A stretch of DNA of 64,000 nucleotides, from contig JAEMBT020000003.1 in assembly GCA_018873245.2 (NCBI GenBank), positions 7,521,843 to 7,585,842 on the forward strand, in the 5' to 3' direction. Each line of letters starts with the position of its first letter. Position 1 is the first letter of the stretch. Of the stretch, positions 1 to 13,078 are shown in pieces. The DNA comes from Archegozetes longisetosus. Taxonomy: Eukaryota; Arthropoda; Arachnida; Sarcoptiformes; Trhypochthoniidae. Below the pieces are notes generated by a model that worked only from the letters and a program-made list of their open reading frames with translations, made no database searches and was not told the origin of the DNA. The translations under genes and the position numbers were made by a program.

Positions 1-434
1 AAGTTGAAATGAATGTATTATGGCTATAAATAAGTTGACAAATATTATAAACAAATAAAAGTTGCATAAATACTCACAATAATAGATGCAATTCTTTTCT
101 TTGACTTTTCACTGGAAAGAGTGAGACAATAGCAATTAGTTTGCAATCAATTCAATATTCAACGAAAATATTGTCTTATAGTTGACAATAAGAATTAGTA
201 TAAATATTATAATATTTAGCTAATACTTAGTGATATGAATATTGATATGAGTAATCATATCATTAGTGAGGATATGAATGAGTTATACAATAAAAAATGA
301 AAGGGTTTCCAGTTTTTGGCCATTTTGTTATAAGACACAACATTAGCTTAAATTGCGTTCAAAATCAGCAAAAAGCACAACTAAGCACACAATTAAACAC
401 AACCAATTAAAACATATAACAAAACAATCAATAC

Positions 435-1121
435 CTGACTGTCTGTTGAATGGATTCTTTGATTTTATCGGATTTGGTCACAGTAGACTTGAGAGACATT
501 TGTGTGTCATTTGACAAAGGATTGATTTGTGACTCACTATTGACAGTAATATGAGTTGAATGAGAATTGATGTGATCTAACGAATGGCTGCAAACATTGT
601 TGTCAATATTGGAGAGCATTTTAGATGCAGTACATTCACTATCATTGTTATGATTAATGCAAATATTCAGTCAATAGATTGTTTGAGAGATGCGAGTGTT
701 GATCACTTAATTAATAGTAATATTAGTTTTGGGCAATTAGTTGTGTTTGACTCTCCCCTCACAGTGATATCTAATCAGAAAAGAGACTAAATCATAATTA
801 TTATTATTATTATTAAACGGGTAGAAGTGTGGAAAGTGGTCACATCTGATACTAGATCCACGACTTGGTTTAGGGGAGGTCTCCATCTTGGATAACATTA
901 TTTCACTTAAGGCACAACCAAACGAAATGATCAGCTGTGAGCCTGACTGAGACTGTCTTTCGTTGTTCTCCCTCTCTCTAACACTCTGTTTCATAACATG
1001 TAGACGTATAGCTGGAGCACTACCTATACGTAACTCATTTACATTTTTAAAATTATATGATTCATAAATTTCATTACTTCTAAAGTGATCCACATAATTG
1101 CTTTGTCTTGAGCTCTGCCAA
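435..1121 (-). CDS. Partial Ser/Asn-rich protein gene, two candidate exons, probably continues past the left edge
   Basis: Two minus-strand open stretches look coding. The upstream one (about 1121 down to about 763) follows a pyrimidine-rich tract and an AG acceptor and reads WQSSRQSNYVDHFRSNE. It includes a run of six Asn from an AAT repeat and ends near a GTGAGG donor. The second (from about 665 or lower, down to 435) reads through SNIDNNVCSHSLDHINS and ESIQQTV and ends at an AG|GTATTG donor, so at least one more exon should lie further left, probably outside the window. The exact acceptor of the second exon is unclear: TAG near 664, CAG near 590 and TAG near 580 are all possible, and only the last matches the phase left by GTGAGG. 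No domain is recognised. The composition (Ser, Asn, Gln) resembles the unknown gene at 18.5-22.3 kb, but no shared motif was seen. Confidence 0.35.
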
Positions 1122-3762
1122 CTAAATATGAGCTTAAAGTTTAAGTATAGATTAAGAAAATTGAATTTAAATAAAATATTTATTGATAAGAGATACTATT
1201 TCTATAGCAATGGCTGAGAATCAGGAAATGAAAATTTTAGACTGCATTTCGTCATGAAATTAACGTAAAATATGTTGAAATAGAGCAAATTTAGAACTTT
1301 AATCCAAAGCACTGACAACACCCGGATTAGACTCATATCAGCATTATCTCACTCAATCGCAAATCATAAGTAATATAAGCCTGAAAAGACTTAGTTTAAG
1401 GCTCGAACTTTTGTGCTCAAATGTTTCTCAAGCTCTAGTGTTCGACTTAAGCCTTTGTGTTAACATTATTTCATTGTTGAAACTCAGCCAATTTATTAGT
1501 GAACTTATTATTCATTTATTTGATTCAACTCATACCTATATTTCGAGCTAAATTAAACTGTGTTTTTGCGTTGGAAACCTCATTAATTAGACAGAAAAAC
1601 AAAAATAATTAAAGAGTAGATGAAAACGAAGTTTAGAAGTATAAAAAGTTTGATTTACTGAGACTCGAACTTGAAGTTGAATAAATAGAAAAGAATATTA
1701 GCTGGAGATTAAGTTGTGTTGTTTTATGATTAGTGGAGTACACCTAACTGTTTAATAGCAAAATGTTGAACCTTTTTGTAGAGGAAGCTTTAAGAATAGC
1801 AAATAGATAGACATTTAACAAGACATTATGTCGACCACAATTAAAAGCTAACAATTGGATTAAATACAAATATGTAATACTATATTTGAAGGACTCCCAT
1901 ATCTTGTTTTTGTGTTTTACATACTGATTATGTAGTCATAGAAGTAGTATTTTCTATTGAAATACACACTAAGTTTGATACGAAACTTTATAATGGCTAT
2001 CAAGTTCGATTTGAAAATAAGATTGCGCACAAACTTTACAGCAAATTACTTAACCATAAACCCATATTAACAATTATGACATGATTTTAGTTAGTTCTCA
2101 TTGGCAATTGATTGGAAATGATTTTAAACAAGTTTGACTTACACGATTTGAATGCATGGGCAAATTTTAATTTACGGATATATCGATTATAAATACGAAC
2201 TGAAACAAACACAAAACCAACAAATATGTTGATCGATAATATTGACTCAATCAATGAGTTAAGTTTTCAGTGCAAACTAAATAAAGATAAGCTATAGTGA
2301 GTGTTGTGAATAATTAGGGGTTTAAAGCAATGAAAATGTAATATAAATTTGACGTTTAGTTTAATCAATAAATGGGACAATTGTCGTACCTTTACATAGA
2401 CTAAAAAGCTCAAGTCTAAAATAGGATTAAATCCTGAATTGTTTGTAGTACAGTGAATGGTGCTATAGTTAGCATTGAACCTCACAAAAATGTCTTAAGT
2501 TGTGTACAGAAGTGTACAGTTACAATGAATTTGTGTTTATAGTTAGCGCTTCAAACCGTTCGCAATAAGCAGGAGCAACTGTAAGCCTAAAAGTTTTATT
2601 GACTAAAGAGATGAATAGTTAGATCTAAGAATAAGATGACCTTCAATTGAAAGCATAAAATGATTTAAGATAATCGTTTTGTGCTTAACATTGAAACTGT
2701 TCACATTATGAATTTAGAGACGATTTGACGCTGAGAGCTCGTCACCATCGAGATATTCTACTATCACAAAATTGTCATTGCATTAGAACTTAAAAGTTAC
2801 GTAATAGCAAAGTTCTATCAACTTCTCTTAAGCTATCATTGATGTCCCCAATCCTATTTTGTTTTTCAATGTTGTTTGCGTTGAAAACACTCTGGACGAA
2901 TTATTTTTTTAATAATAGATAAGTCGGAAAGAGAGAAAGCAAAGAGAGATTTGCTTTGAAAATGTCAAATATCTAATAATAGGAATTTAATCCCTGACTA
3001 TGAATAGAAATTGGATTTTCACTTGATGAGTAAAGAAAAGTGATTTTAGGTTTGGAAAATTTGGCATAGAATAGAATAATTTGTGAGAAAATTTGCAAAC
3101 ACTCAGTTTTCAAATATTTCATAACTAAAAACTTTTATAGTTTACATAACTTTTATTATGCAAATTAAATGAGCAACAAATTCATTATTAATAGTTTTTT
3201 AGCAAATATTAAACTTATTATTGAGTAAAAAATTTTTGAATACTACTTTTTGCTTGAATTATATAATAATTTAGGAAATAATAAATACTGGCATTTGAAG
3301 TGAAATTGGTTCACAACCTCTGACAGCAAATTTTCAACTATACTAATAAAAGGTTTAGACAACTGTTCACATGATTTAATGATTTTGTTAAAATATAAAT
3401 TATATAAAAAGGTTTAATATATTATATACAAAACATAAGGCTTTTTGTAAATTATTAATTAGATGACAAAATCTATTGTCAAAAATACTCAACAGACTTG
3501 AATTTGAAGATATACTAGAAAAGTTTAATTTCAAATGTGCAACACTTGGAATGACAAAAGGATATCAAATAAAATAAATTAATTTTGAATTAAAATCATA
3601 AAATGAAATCTTACAAACTATAGTTTTATGTTATTCAACATTCGATAATTTGGATTACATTGAAAGGCACTGAATGAAGGCGTTTCCCGTTTAAACTTAA
3701 CTATTAATTGGTTGATATCCCCCGACATTAGTTAAAACGTGAATTTATATAAAATTTAAAAT
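1122..3762. other. Gene-free AT-rich stretch left of Rab8
   Basis: No open frame here has coding character or flanking splice signals that hold up. It should contain the Rab8 3' UTR next to 3762 and intron or upstream sequence of the partial gene at the left edge. No repeat, RNA gene or transposon was recognised. Confidence 0.5.
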
Positions 3763-4999
3763 TTAGAGTATTGAACAAAACCACAATTTTGATGTTTTCT
3801 TCGTTGGCTCATTGGCTCTCAAGTGATGACTCCCTCGCGGAGGGTTCGAGGCTTCCTATTATTGTCAAACGAAACAATTTCAGTCAATTGATTCACTGAT
3901 TTATAGCTAATTGTTTTGATAATTTATTATGATTAAAATGCTGCTTAGCTCAAATAAGTTTCTAAAACATGCTAGGGAATAATGAGTTGAGAATTTTGGA
4001 ATCAATCTTTACAATCTTTATACAGTTACAAGAAAATGATGAAAAATGAACTTTATAAGGTTTGAAGTTGCATTAGAAAGTTAGTCAACTTATAGAAAGC
4101 GCGTAGACTTGACAACATAAATGTTACAAAACAAGAACTACCCACAATTGAAATGAAGCACACGGTCAATTAAAGATAGTCATACCTTCTAATAAAGGAA
4201 AGAAAGCCAAACAAATATGAAGAGTTTGAAAGGGAAGCGGAAGTCGAAATAAACAGAAAAGAAAAATCATTATAAGAGAAGATGTAGTTATAGATGACTC
4301 ACGAGTTTCTTTTCCATTTTAGTTTTGATATCTTTAGCTAAAGTGAAGAAGGCTTCTTCAACGTTAATGCTGGCTTTAGCGCTAGTTTCCATAAATTTGA
4401 TGCCGTACTCGATGGCCAACTGCTCGCCCCTTTCACGAGAGACTTGTCTTCTGTCATGTATGTCGCACTTGTTACCTAAAATCATTTTTTCGACATCACT
4501 AGAAGCGTGTTCTTCGATGTTTCTGATCCAATTTTTGATATTATCGAAAGATTTCTCGTTAGTCACGTCATAGACCAACATAATACCCATGGCTCCCCTA
4601 TAATAAGCTGTTGTAATTGTTCTGAACCGCTCTTGTCCTGCTGTGTCCCATATCTGTAACTTTATTTTCTTTCCGTCCAATTCTATTGTTCGTATCTTGA
4701 AGTCAATACCTATTCATTTGTAACAATTCAATAATCATTAATCAATTCTTAGGCATTTCAGTATATCAGATGTCAAGTTAGACGATTGAATGGTTGAAAT
4801 GATTATAAATTAGAAATGAAACTAAGATTTATTGATAATTATAGCAATGATAGTAAAATTATTAATAATGTATACCAATAGTTGAGATGAATGTAGTATT
4901 GAATGCATCTTCACTGAATCGAAATAAAATACAAGTCTTTCCAACTCCTGAATCGCCGATTAGTAATAATTTGAATAAATAGTCATATGTTTTGGCCAT
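3763..4999 (-). CDS. Rab8: Rab8 small GTPase (three exons, 207 aa)
   Basis: Exons on the minus strand are 4999-4876, 4709-4303 and 3855-3763, joined in frame to 207 aa, the usual Rab8 length. Exon 1 reads [20 protein letters not shown] and carries the P-loop GDSGVGKT. The switch I end STIGIDFK spans the first splice. Exon 2 has WDTAGQERF, the Rab8/10/13 switch II stretch [23 protein letters not shown] and ETSAK for guanine binding. Exon 3 reads [20 protein letters not shown] and ends LWFCSIL-stop, a CaaX-type prenylation site like the CSLL/CVLL ends of animal Rab8. Rab8 drives Golgi-to-plasma-membrane and ciliary transport. The start ATG at 4999 is the only sensible one. Splice sites are AG|GTATTG, TTG|GTATAC and CTC|GTGAGT. 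Rab10 and Rab13 are close relatives, but the NPP-containing tail favours Rab8. Confidence 0.93.
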
Positions 5000-6038
5000 C
5001 GATTATGATTTGTTGACTTTCTATTTGCGAGAAGTATTATATTAAATGATATACAATTTTATTATTAAAACCAATATCAAATGAAATTATATTAATTAAA
5101 TTAATATCAATATAATGATTAATATGAGTGAATCGCAACGTTTACAAATCTATCACAAATGAAATCATTTTCGATTGAAATATTTTGGGGACTTTCCTCT
5201 CATTACCATTACTACTATCTGTTCTCAGTTTCCTTTAAGTATTTTCCTCTTCAAATAATTGCAAACTTCTCAGAAATTTGTCAAAGTTTGCGTCCAATTT
5301 TCAACGAATCCAAATTATATAAATATATTTGAACTTATTTTTGAAGAGAAAGGCATAAGTTTTAGTTTTTCAATTGATATATACCTGAATTGTTATATAC
5401 CTTAAACAAGCTTGATTCTACGTATTGAGACTATCGAGTACAAAATAATTAAGATGCAAGACAATGCAATTGTTTATGTATTTGATTATACTTTTTGCTG
5501 ATTCATCAGACAAAATACATAATCTATCAAAATTACGTTTTCATAAACTAATCATATTCATTACTTAATTTGTAAGCGAAAAAACTGGACTTATAACAGT
5601 AGAATACGAAAATTTCAATCTTACTCAATTAGTAATATATACATATATTCGACATGCGAGCTATTCCTATGAAAAAATTTGAAGTAAAAATCTCAAAAAC
5701 AAGTAACTAGCTTTGAATAATATTTTATTTACTGACATTTAAGACAAGAAAGCATAATAGAATGGTTCTCAGCTATGAAGGAACTCAAGTCCGCCATGTC
5801 AAATAACATAAGTTTGAACATTATGTAACTTGAATGTTACTAAAATTAAAGTTAATTTTTATCCATACGAAGCCAACAGACATTCAAAATCAATCTTTCG
5901 CATAAATTTTAGAGTCAAAAGTAATCAGAAACTTTTATTCAAAACTATGTCTAAAGCTTACAGTGCCTTTGAATTATTTGATTTTTTTCTAAAAAAACTT
6001 GACATTCAAAATAAATTATTGCTTTATTCTGTTAGTAA
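5000..6038. other. Spacer between Rab8 and DPH2
   Basis: About 1 kb of AT-rich sequence between the Rab8 start and the DPH2 stop, both genes on the minus strand. It should hold the Rab8 promoter and 5' UTR and the DPH2 3' UTR. The plus-strand open frame near 5830-6042 has no coding character and is not called. Confidence 0.5.
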
Positions 6039-7386
6039 CTAGAAATGGTCTTCATTTTCATAGAAGGATGCAACACCTCTCTGTCCGCTCTTAACAATTG
6101 AGGCCTCTTTCGATCCCGCGTCCACTTGTAGTCCGAACCATTTATTTTGGTCAAATATTTTAGTTTCTATGAGTTGACCACTATCTGGATTCAATTCTGA
6201 ATCTTCCGAATCAGAACAACTGACATCTTCGGTTTCATTATTCCAGTCGACGTTTCCGTAATTTCTCTGAAGACCAGCAGCAATTTCGAATTCAGTCCAG
6301 TTCAAAATGGGATGACAATAGTTCAAAGAATTGAGAACAGTTGAGCACCAACACGAATTTGCGATTACAAACCCTTCCAGTTGTGCGAAGTTTCCTAATT
6401 TGTATTCATCTAAGGTTTGCACAAGTGATATAAAATAAACTTTTTTCTTCAATTTTTTAGCCAATTGTTTGCTTTGGGCACACAAATTATCGACATCTGG
6501 TAAAGGATTAGTAAAAATGATTCCAATTAAGGCACAAGACTTTTGTTTGAATTTTTCTATTTTAGCGACTCTTTTTCTAAGTTCTTTACTCGACGAAATC
6601 AATTGTTTTTCTTTACTAATGATGTCAATTTCTAATAAATTATTGCAACTTAGGATTGAGTGCAATGAATTGCATTTTCCCAAATGTACAACTAAATCAT
6701 AGTTTTTAATATCATCTGATATAAGAAAAGGTCCGAATATGGATGAAGTTTCGTTTGGTTGACTATTATCCGACTTAATAACACTCGAGACACTGTTAGT
6801 AAAATTCCACTTTTCCGAAATAACGTTCAGTTTTGCCAAACAAACTTTTCTGTTTAACTCATTGTTTTCGTTCAACTTCTTCGTGAGCTCTATGGCCATA
6901 TAAGTGTTGGATGTATTGTAAAGAATGAGAGTATTGTTTGACTCGATGTCCTTAATCGAAGACTCAATAAAATGAATCGATTCGTTATCACCTTTAGAAA
7001 CAAATGCAAAGAATTAGTTTATCATGAAATAAAGATGAAAAAAATGACTTACAATCATTTCCAAAAACATACAAAACTGGTAATGAATCTACAAATGGAG
7101 ACGAAGTGAGACAAACATTACCAAAGTAGATGATCGAATCAACAGTTGAGTCATTTAGATGTTTGATTGTTAAATAGTCAACACAACACATTGTAGAAAC
7201 TGATACATAGTATTCAGATTTAGTTGTTTTCTTGAGGTAAAGAACAATACTTGAGCTAAATTGTAATGTATTCCTAGAGAATTGTAAAGCAACCGAACTA
7301 AAATTGTTTTGTTCGATCCATTTGACACATTGATCAAGTTCGTAAAGTTGACATAATTTTTGTTCGCTCAAATGTGTTGAATTCAT
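6039..7386 (-). CDS. DPH2: DPH2, diphthamide synthase subunit (two exons, 428 aa)
   Basis: Exons 7386-7053 and 6991-6039 join in frame to 428 aa across a 61-base intron with a GTAAGT donor and an AAAG acceptor. DPH2 pairs with DPH1 in the radical [4Fe-4S] enzyme that transfers the 3-amino-3-carboxypropyl group of SAM to a histidine of eEF2, the first step of diphthamide synthesis, in the cytosol. Family signatures: SSVALQFSRNTLQ near residue 30, a Cys pair in STMCCVDYL (about 67-68), FGNVCL (Cys92), PVLYVFGND, RKRVAKIEKFKQKSCALIGI (about 250-270), and the late Cys motif NSCWCS (about 323-328) followed by LNWTEFEIAAG. The C-terminus ends in the DPH2-like SGQRGVASFYENE. The ATG at 7386 (MNSTHLSEQ) is the first Met in frame; codons upstream lack one. 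This tail and the short length argue for DPH2 over DPH1. Confidence 0.88.
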
Positions 7387-8061
7387 ATTGTTGCAGTAAT
7401 AGCAATAAACCAAAGTTCAACTTTTTACGGAGTCAACTCTCTTCAACTAAAGCGTCAGTTATTCAGAGATCGATTTCTGGAATAATTAAAACAAAAGTTT
7501 ACAGAAGTATTTACAGAAGTGTTTATCGTTATACAAGAGTGACTATTGACTAGTTATATAAGTCGTAAGAAGGAGGGCACGTGCTAATGAAATGCCGAAG
7601 TTAAATACAAAGCCAAGTGTTCTGTAAGTGATGTAATAATATAGTTATTGAGAATGCGTGTACACAACTTGGATATAGCGGTATCGATAATTCAAGGCTT
7701 AGTTATTTTCACACATACTTCACATTTGAAAGCATAGCACAGTTTTTTTAAACCGAAAGTTAAGGTAAATAACTAACAAATTATGTCAAGTTATCAGCAT
7801 AGAGCAGAAGGTCTGATACTTTTCTAATCGATTTGAGCTGCAAGTGGTTCGAGTTTGGTTTTTTCTAAAATGCATTCAAGTAATTAATGAAGGTAATTTT
7901 CACTTGTTTTACTTAATGTTTGGCAATGAATCCTTATCTGTTATAAAGGAGTGCCATTTAAACATATCGTAGGAGTGAAGTGAATGAGTTAGAAATAATG
8001 CAACTTCTATAAGTATATAATAATCAGAGATCGCAACAAATTCAATAATTTCTACAACAAA
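7387..8061. promoter_or_regulatory. Divergent promoter region between DPH2 and E-Syt
   Basis: A 675-base gap separates the start codons of two genes transcribed away from each other, so both promoters and 5' UTRs should lie here. No TATA box or initiator could be assigned with confidence. The role is inferred from gene order only. Confidence 0.45.
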
Positions 8062-11000
8062 ATGGAAAGTAATGCTCAAGTTATTGATACTAGAACTGAA
8101 AGTGAACTAGAATTATATCAACTTTCCAAAAAATACTTTCAACTATTCCTGATATTGTTCTGTGGCTACGCTTTAGGATGGATGGGATTTAGTATAGCTT
8201 GGATTCTAATCGGAGTTTTTGTGTGGACTTTGCGATATAAATACTTCAAAGAGCAATCTGATAAAGTGAACCTTCAAAGATCTATTGCCTCTAATGAAAA
8301 ATTAGCCATAACTTGTGCTGTCAAAGATTTGCCCACTTGGGTCTACTTTCCGGTAATTAACGTTTTAATTTATTATTCATTGACTATCTATTTGGTCGAC
8401 AGTTCTATTCTAATAGCGGTTTAGAAATGATAGAATTTTAGGAATTGTAGAGTTTACAAATTTTATAAACTTAAGAAAATTGAATTCTTTCTTTTTAACA
8501 AACTTGTGACATTTAGCGACAACTTTTCAGGATTACATTGAATGAGTCATTAATTTTGCTAAAGTTAATAAATCATAAATTACTTGATATCACACTAATA
8601 TCCTTTTATGGAACTCAATCAGAATACAAGGACAATAAAACGAAATTCCTGTGTTTTAGGAAAGCAAAATTACATAAAGAGTGCACTGTTTGAAATAAAT
8701 TAATATACAAAGAGTTTATAGTTTTGGCCAGATTAATAAATATTCGTCAGAATGAGGCTAATCAAATTAGTTTGTAAGTCAACTCAATATTAGTAAAAGT
8801 TGCAGATCCTGTCACGAAGTTTTATTAACTCAAGACAAAAATATCTGTTTAAGCACCGAATAGGCGAAATGTGATTTTTGTTTTTAAGTTTTACGTTTCG
8901 CACTAGAATACAACTATTTTCTTAAAATAAATTTTGACACACATTTAAATGGGATTCTTTACATAATTAAATGAGCAAAACATACAATCATCGTATCATA
9001 AAAGTACAAATTTGAATTCAATTTTTAATGAGACATCTAAAATATAAACTAAAATTGATGCAATTGTTTAAAAATTCGGGTAATAAAATCAATTCTCGAG
9101 AACTGAATATTTTGCTCAACTGTGTTATGAGCAGAGACTGGAAATAAGGAAAAAGCAAATGATAAGCAAGAAAAATAAATAAATAAACAGACAAAAGAAA
9201 TGACTTAAAGATTGAAACATTTATAGGACACAGAGAGAGCGGAATGGGTTAACAAAATATTGAAACAAATGTGGCCTTTTATTGGTGATTACGTGAAAGT
9301 ACTTATAAAGCAAAGCATTGAGCCGAGCATCACATCATCACTGCCTGACTATTTGAAGAGTTTCAGGTTCGAAAAAGTCGATTTAGGAACTGTGGTGAGA
9401 ATGACATCATACTAATTAACATTTATTTGATATTATCACTAAGAGCCTTCAGTTTTTAAATGCTTAAATCTAATACAGATATGATTAATGTGTTTTTTAG
9501 CAAATATTCAGATAATTATACGAATATTTGGGAATAGTCAATAATCTAAGGAAGTTATGATGAACTGTTGATCACTACCAGAAAGCTTTACATTTCATAA
9601 TAGACTTATATTTAACTTAAATGACGAGTTTAGAAAAACAATTTTGTTATGCTAAGATAAATAAAACGATAAGCCTTAAAACAAATCTACATTAATAACT
9701 CAATTTATTATTGACCTACAAATTTTTGCTTTTCTCATATTTACGCAAATATTTAATCATTTGAAATATGAGGCAATGACGAAAAGGTATAATTGAATTT
9801 GAAAACTTTAAACATTGTTTTCTTTTTGCAAAAATGCAAAGCCGGTACGTTTGGGAAGCGTCAAATGTTACGACGAGAATACATCGAGAGAAGAAATAAT
9901 ATTAGACCTTGAAATAATGTGAGATTAATTAAATACTGTACATGTTTTATATAAAATATATCAAAATCACCAACAAAATTCAAATTATATCAAACTTATT
10001 AGTTATGCGGGCAATTGTGATATTCAAATGAGAATAAAAGGAATGAAAGCTGGAATCAAAGACTTCCAACTATACGGAATCGTACGCGTAGAGTTACGAC
10101 CACTTCTTAAAGATATGCCACTCATAGGCTGTGTCTCATTCTATTTCTTGAACAGTCCTGCCATTGAATTTAATCTGACAAATCTGGCTGATATTTTAGA
10201 TATGCCTGGATTGAGGTAACACTTTCGCAACAGATGTCTAAGTTTCAGTATCTCATTAAATGTCTCTCAAATTCATCAGTGACTTCTTGAGGCGTGCCGT
10301 TAAAGAACAGTTAGCAGCACTGATGGTTCTTCCGAATAAATACGTATTCCCTCTAATTGACAACTTGTCGATGAAATCTATAAAGTTTTTACAGCCGATT
10401 GGAGCCGTGCGCATCGAAGTTATAGAAGCAAAAAACTTGAGAAAGGCAGACGTCGGAATGCTAGGTTAGCTCATTTTGAATATTTCATTCAAGATTTATG
10501 CTTTTCGTCAAATTCTTAACTACAGCAAACTGTTGAAAATTGGGTCAATTTTTAGTAGCAACAATTCATATGACTCCAGGGCTTTGTTTAATCGATTTGA
10601 ATAGTTACTTGTTCATTTAACTCAAAAAATATAACCTTAACTTATAAATAAATCAATTATTATTCAGGTCTTGGAAAGAGTGATCCTTATGTAAGGATAA
10701 CAGTCGGCAGTCAAGAATTCAGATCCCCAGTCATCTACAACACAGTAAATCCAAAATGGAATTACGTTTGTGAAGTTATTGTACATCATTTGCACGGACA
10801 AAACATAGAAATCGAAGTGATGGACGAGGACCAAGGAAGTAAAGACGATTTCTTAGGCAGAACTTGTCTTTCACTGAGCAACATTTCAAGTGATGGGATA
10901 ACAGAAGCGTGGCTTACACTAAAGGACACAAAGACTGGTACATTACATGTTCGCGCCACTTGGTTCTCATTCAGTGATTCTACCGATAATCTCAATGAAC

Positions 11001-12527
11001 AATTGAGAGAAAGCAAACTAATCAAAAGTAAATACGAGTCAGTAGAAATAGACGGAAAATCTGGTGAATGCGATAAACCACCGTTTGGGTCAGTGGCTGC
11101 TGTTTTAGCATATCTGGATTGCGCTCGAAATTTGCCGGTTATTAGCAAAACAGCAGGAGAACCGGATCCTTACGTTATTATCTCAATTGGACATCAACAG
11201 CGTCACAGTATCGTGAAAAATTGCACAGCGAATCCTATATGGGAGGAGACGTTCAACTTTTTAGTCGACAACTTGAGTTCTAATCAAGAATTACACGCGC
11301 AAATAATTGATAGTAAAACTAACAAAGAGTTAGGAACCAGCAAATTAAAACTCCGTGATGTACTTTCATGTGAGAACTTATGCTTCAATGATCCGCTCAC
11401 AGTACAAGGAAGAGGAACTGATTGTGAAATTCATATAACCGTTATGATAAGAGTATTAACTAAGAAATGCGAACAGACACCTAAAGTTACAGTTGAAGAA
11501 CCCATAGAACAAAATGAAGAAACAACCGATATACCTTCTCTTGAAGATATGATTAGAGGAACGGTACAACCAATTATTGATACCAGTGGTATCAAACAAG
11601 ATGTCATTGAAGTGTCTCAATTGGAAAGAAGAAATAGTGTTGGAAAAACAAATGGGTATGTTCTCCAGTTCTATAGAATTTTGCATGTAATTTACTCATA
11701 TTTTGAATTGAAGTTTTGTAACTGGCTGCTTATTACTTCCTTTTATGAAATTGGTTGCATCTAGATCTAAAACTGTCGAAAATAATACTGAGCAGCTTCC
11801 TCAAGAACCCAATAATTATCCGAAAATTCAACTCACAATTAGGAAATCCACTTCGGAGAATAAATTTGTTGTCATTCTACACAAAGCAGCGTATGATTAA
11901 AAATTTTATTCGTGCTAATTTTTAAGTAATTGTTTCATTACAGAAATTTGCCGAAAATTGGGGATAAAAATCCCGATCCTTACGTCAAAATTTACAAAAT
12001 ACCAGATAAAGGATCGCGAACTTTGAGGGAAAACAAAAATAAATCTGAAACTAAACGAAACACATGTGATCCTGTTTTTGAAGAAAGGTAAGTAAACCAA
12101 ATGTGATCATTTTAAACTTAACTCACATTAACTTAATGATAAATATACTTAGTGAAAACTTATGATAAGTTTTCACTATCAATCAGAAAAACGTTCGAGT
12201 GTTAGTTTACTAGGATATCGTTTTCATTAGTTTGCAATTTATTGCATGACTAAGTTCAACATAAATACTAATCAATTATTCTGATATAAGCTCGAAAATA
12301 TGCACACATTTCATTGATTAAACTATAATCAACTCTATAGGTTTGAGTTTGAAGCCAATTCCCAGGGACCGAATGGACTTGAAATAATAGTTTACACAAG
12401 AAACGGATCATCTCATTTGTTTAAGAAGAAAAACAAAATTATAGGACTCGCAACTGTTGATTTTAATGAATTGGGACAATCTCAAGAAATTACACAATGG
12501 TATGACTTGGAACAGGAGAATGACTGA
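8062..12527 (+). CDS. Esyt2: Extended synaptotagmin (nine exons, 792 aa)
   Basis: Exons are 8062-8352, 9227-9394, 9842-9918, 10003-10215, 10280-10464, 10668-11655, 11765-11890, 11944-12087 and 12341-12527. They join in frame to 792 aa, near the usual length for insect E-Syt. E-Syts tether ER to plasma membrane and transfer glycerolipids. Residues about 24-62 are a hydrophobic hairpin for ER anchoring. The SMP lipid-transfer domain runs from about 92 to 275 (AEWVNKILKQMWPF, GIVRVELRPLL, LDMPGLS, LMVLPNK). C2A starts near 291 (VRIEVIEAKNL, GKSDPYV, acidic loop DEDQGSKDDFLG). C2B starts near 451 (EPDPYV) but its third loop is IIDSKTNKELG with few acids. C2C spans about 661-790 (NPDPYVKIY, basic KNKSETKR, final QWYDLEQEND). 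The E-Syt2 symbol is by overall likeness; arthropods usually have one E-Syt. Exon 5 begins after CATCAG at 10279, which is needed for phase and gives the conserved GLSDF join. Confidence 0.93.
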
Positions 12528-13078
12528 ATTATTTATTATTTGGAACGAGATGTAAAAATTGAAAACTATCTTCTTGAACAAGTCATAGAAACTGCAAATC
12601 TCAGATGATAAAATGTTAACTTATGCACTATATGCCCGCGTATCGGGTGATAGTTTATTAATTTTGTTATTTAAATCGCAAACGTCTTCAGTCATGTTGT
12701 TAAGTGCATTGAATGAGCAGATCCGTGAGTTGAGTCAAATTTAATGACTTGAGTGAAGAATAGTGGATTTGTTATATATTGAAAGTGCCATTACTTTAGT
12801 CAAGCTTTCTATCTTTGCTCAAATTATTTTTAAATATACACAAATTGATTAAGCATTTGATTCATTACAGAGCACTAGTTCACTGATAGTGCTTTAATAT
12901 TTTAAAGTCATTTATTTTTATTCCTTTTAGGTATAAGATATATTTGTAATCTTAAAGACAAACTTGAAATTCAATATTAAACTTGTGATTGAATGAGATA
13001 ACGATTATGAGTGACTTCCTTTAAACTGAATCATAATTTCTTTCGAATTAGCGTTTGGAGATTTGAGTTGAAGAATTA
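12528..13078. other. Convergent 3' spacer between E-Syt and the methyltransferase gene
   Basis: Both flanking genes end here, so this should be 3' UTRs and terminators. An ATTAAA near 12976 could be the E-Syt polyadenylation signal, but that is weak. A short extra exon of the methyltransferase gene could also lie here, because a GTAAGT donor sits at 13095-13090. Confidence 0.4.

Noticed and set aside
3806..3855. tRNA gene or tRNA-derived SINE with A and B box-like sequences
   Set aside because: The cloverleaf does not fold (D stem and T stem fail), and the minus strand here encodes the Rab8 C-terminal exon in phase with the rest of the gene.
4180..4200. Tiny alternative Rab8 exon (acceptor TTTATTAG followed by AAG and a GTATGA donor-like site)
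   Set aside because: It would add Lys-Val and a stop and remove the prenylation tail; the exon at 3763-3855 gives the expected Rab8 end. It remains only as an unused splice-like signal in the intron.
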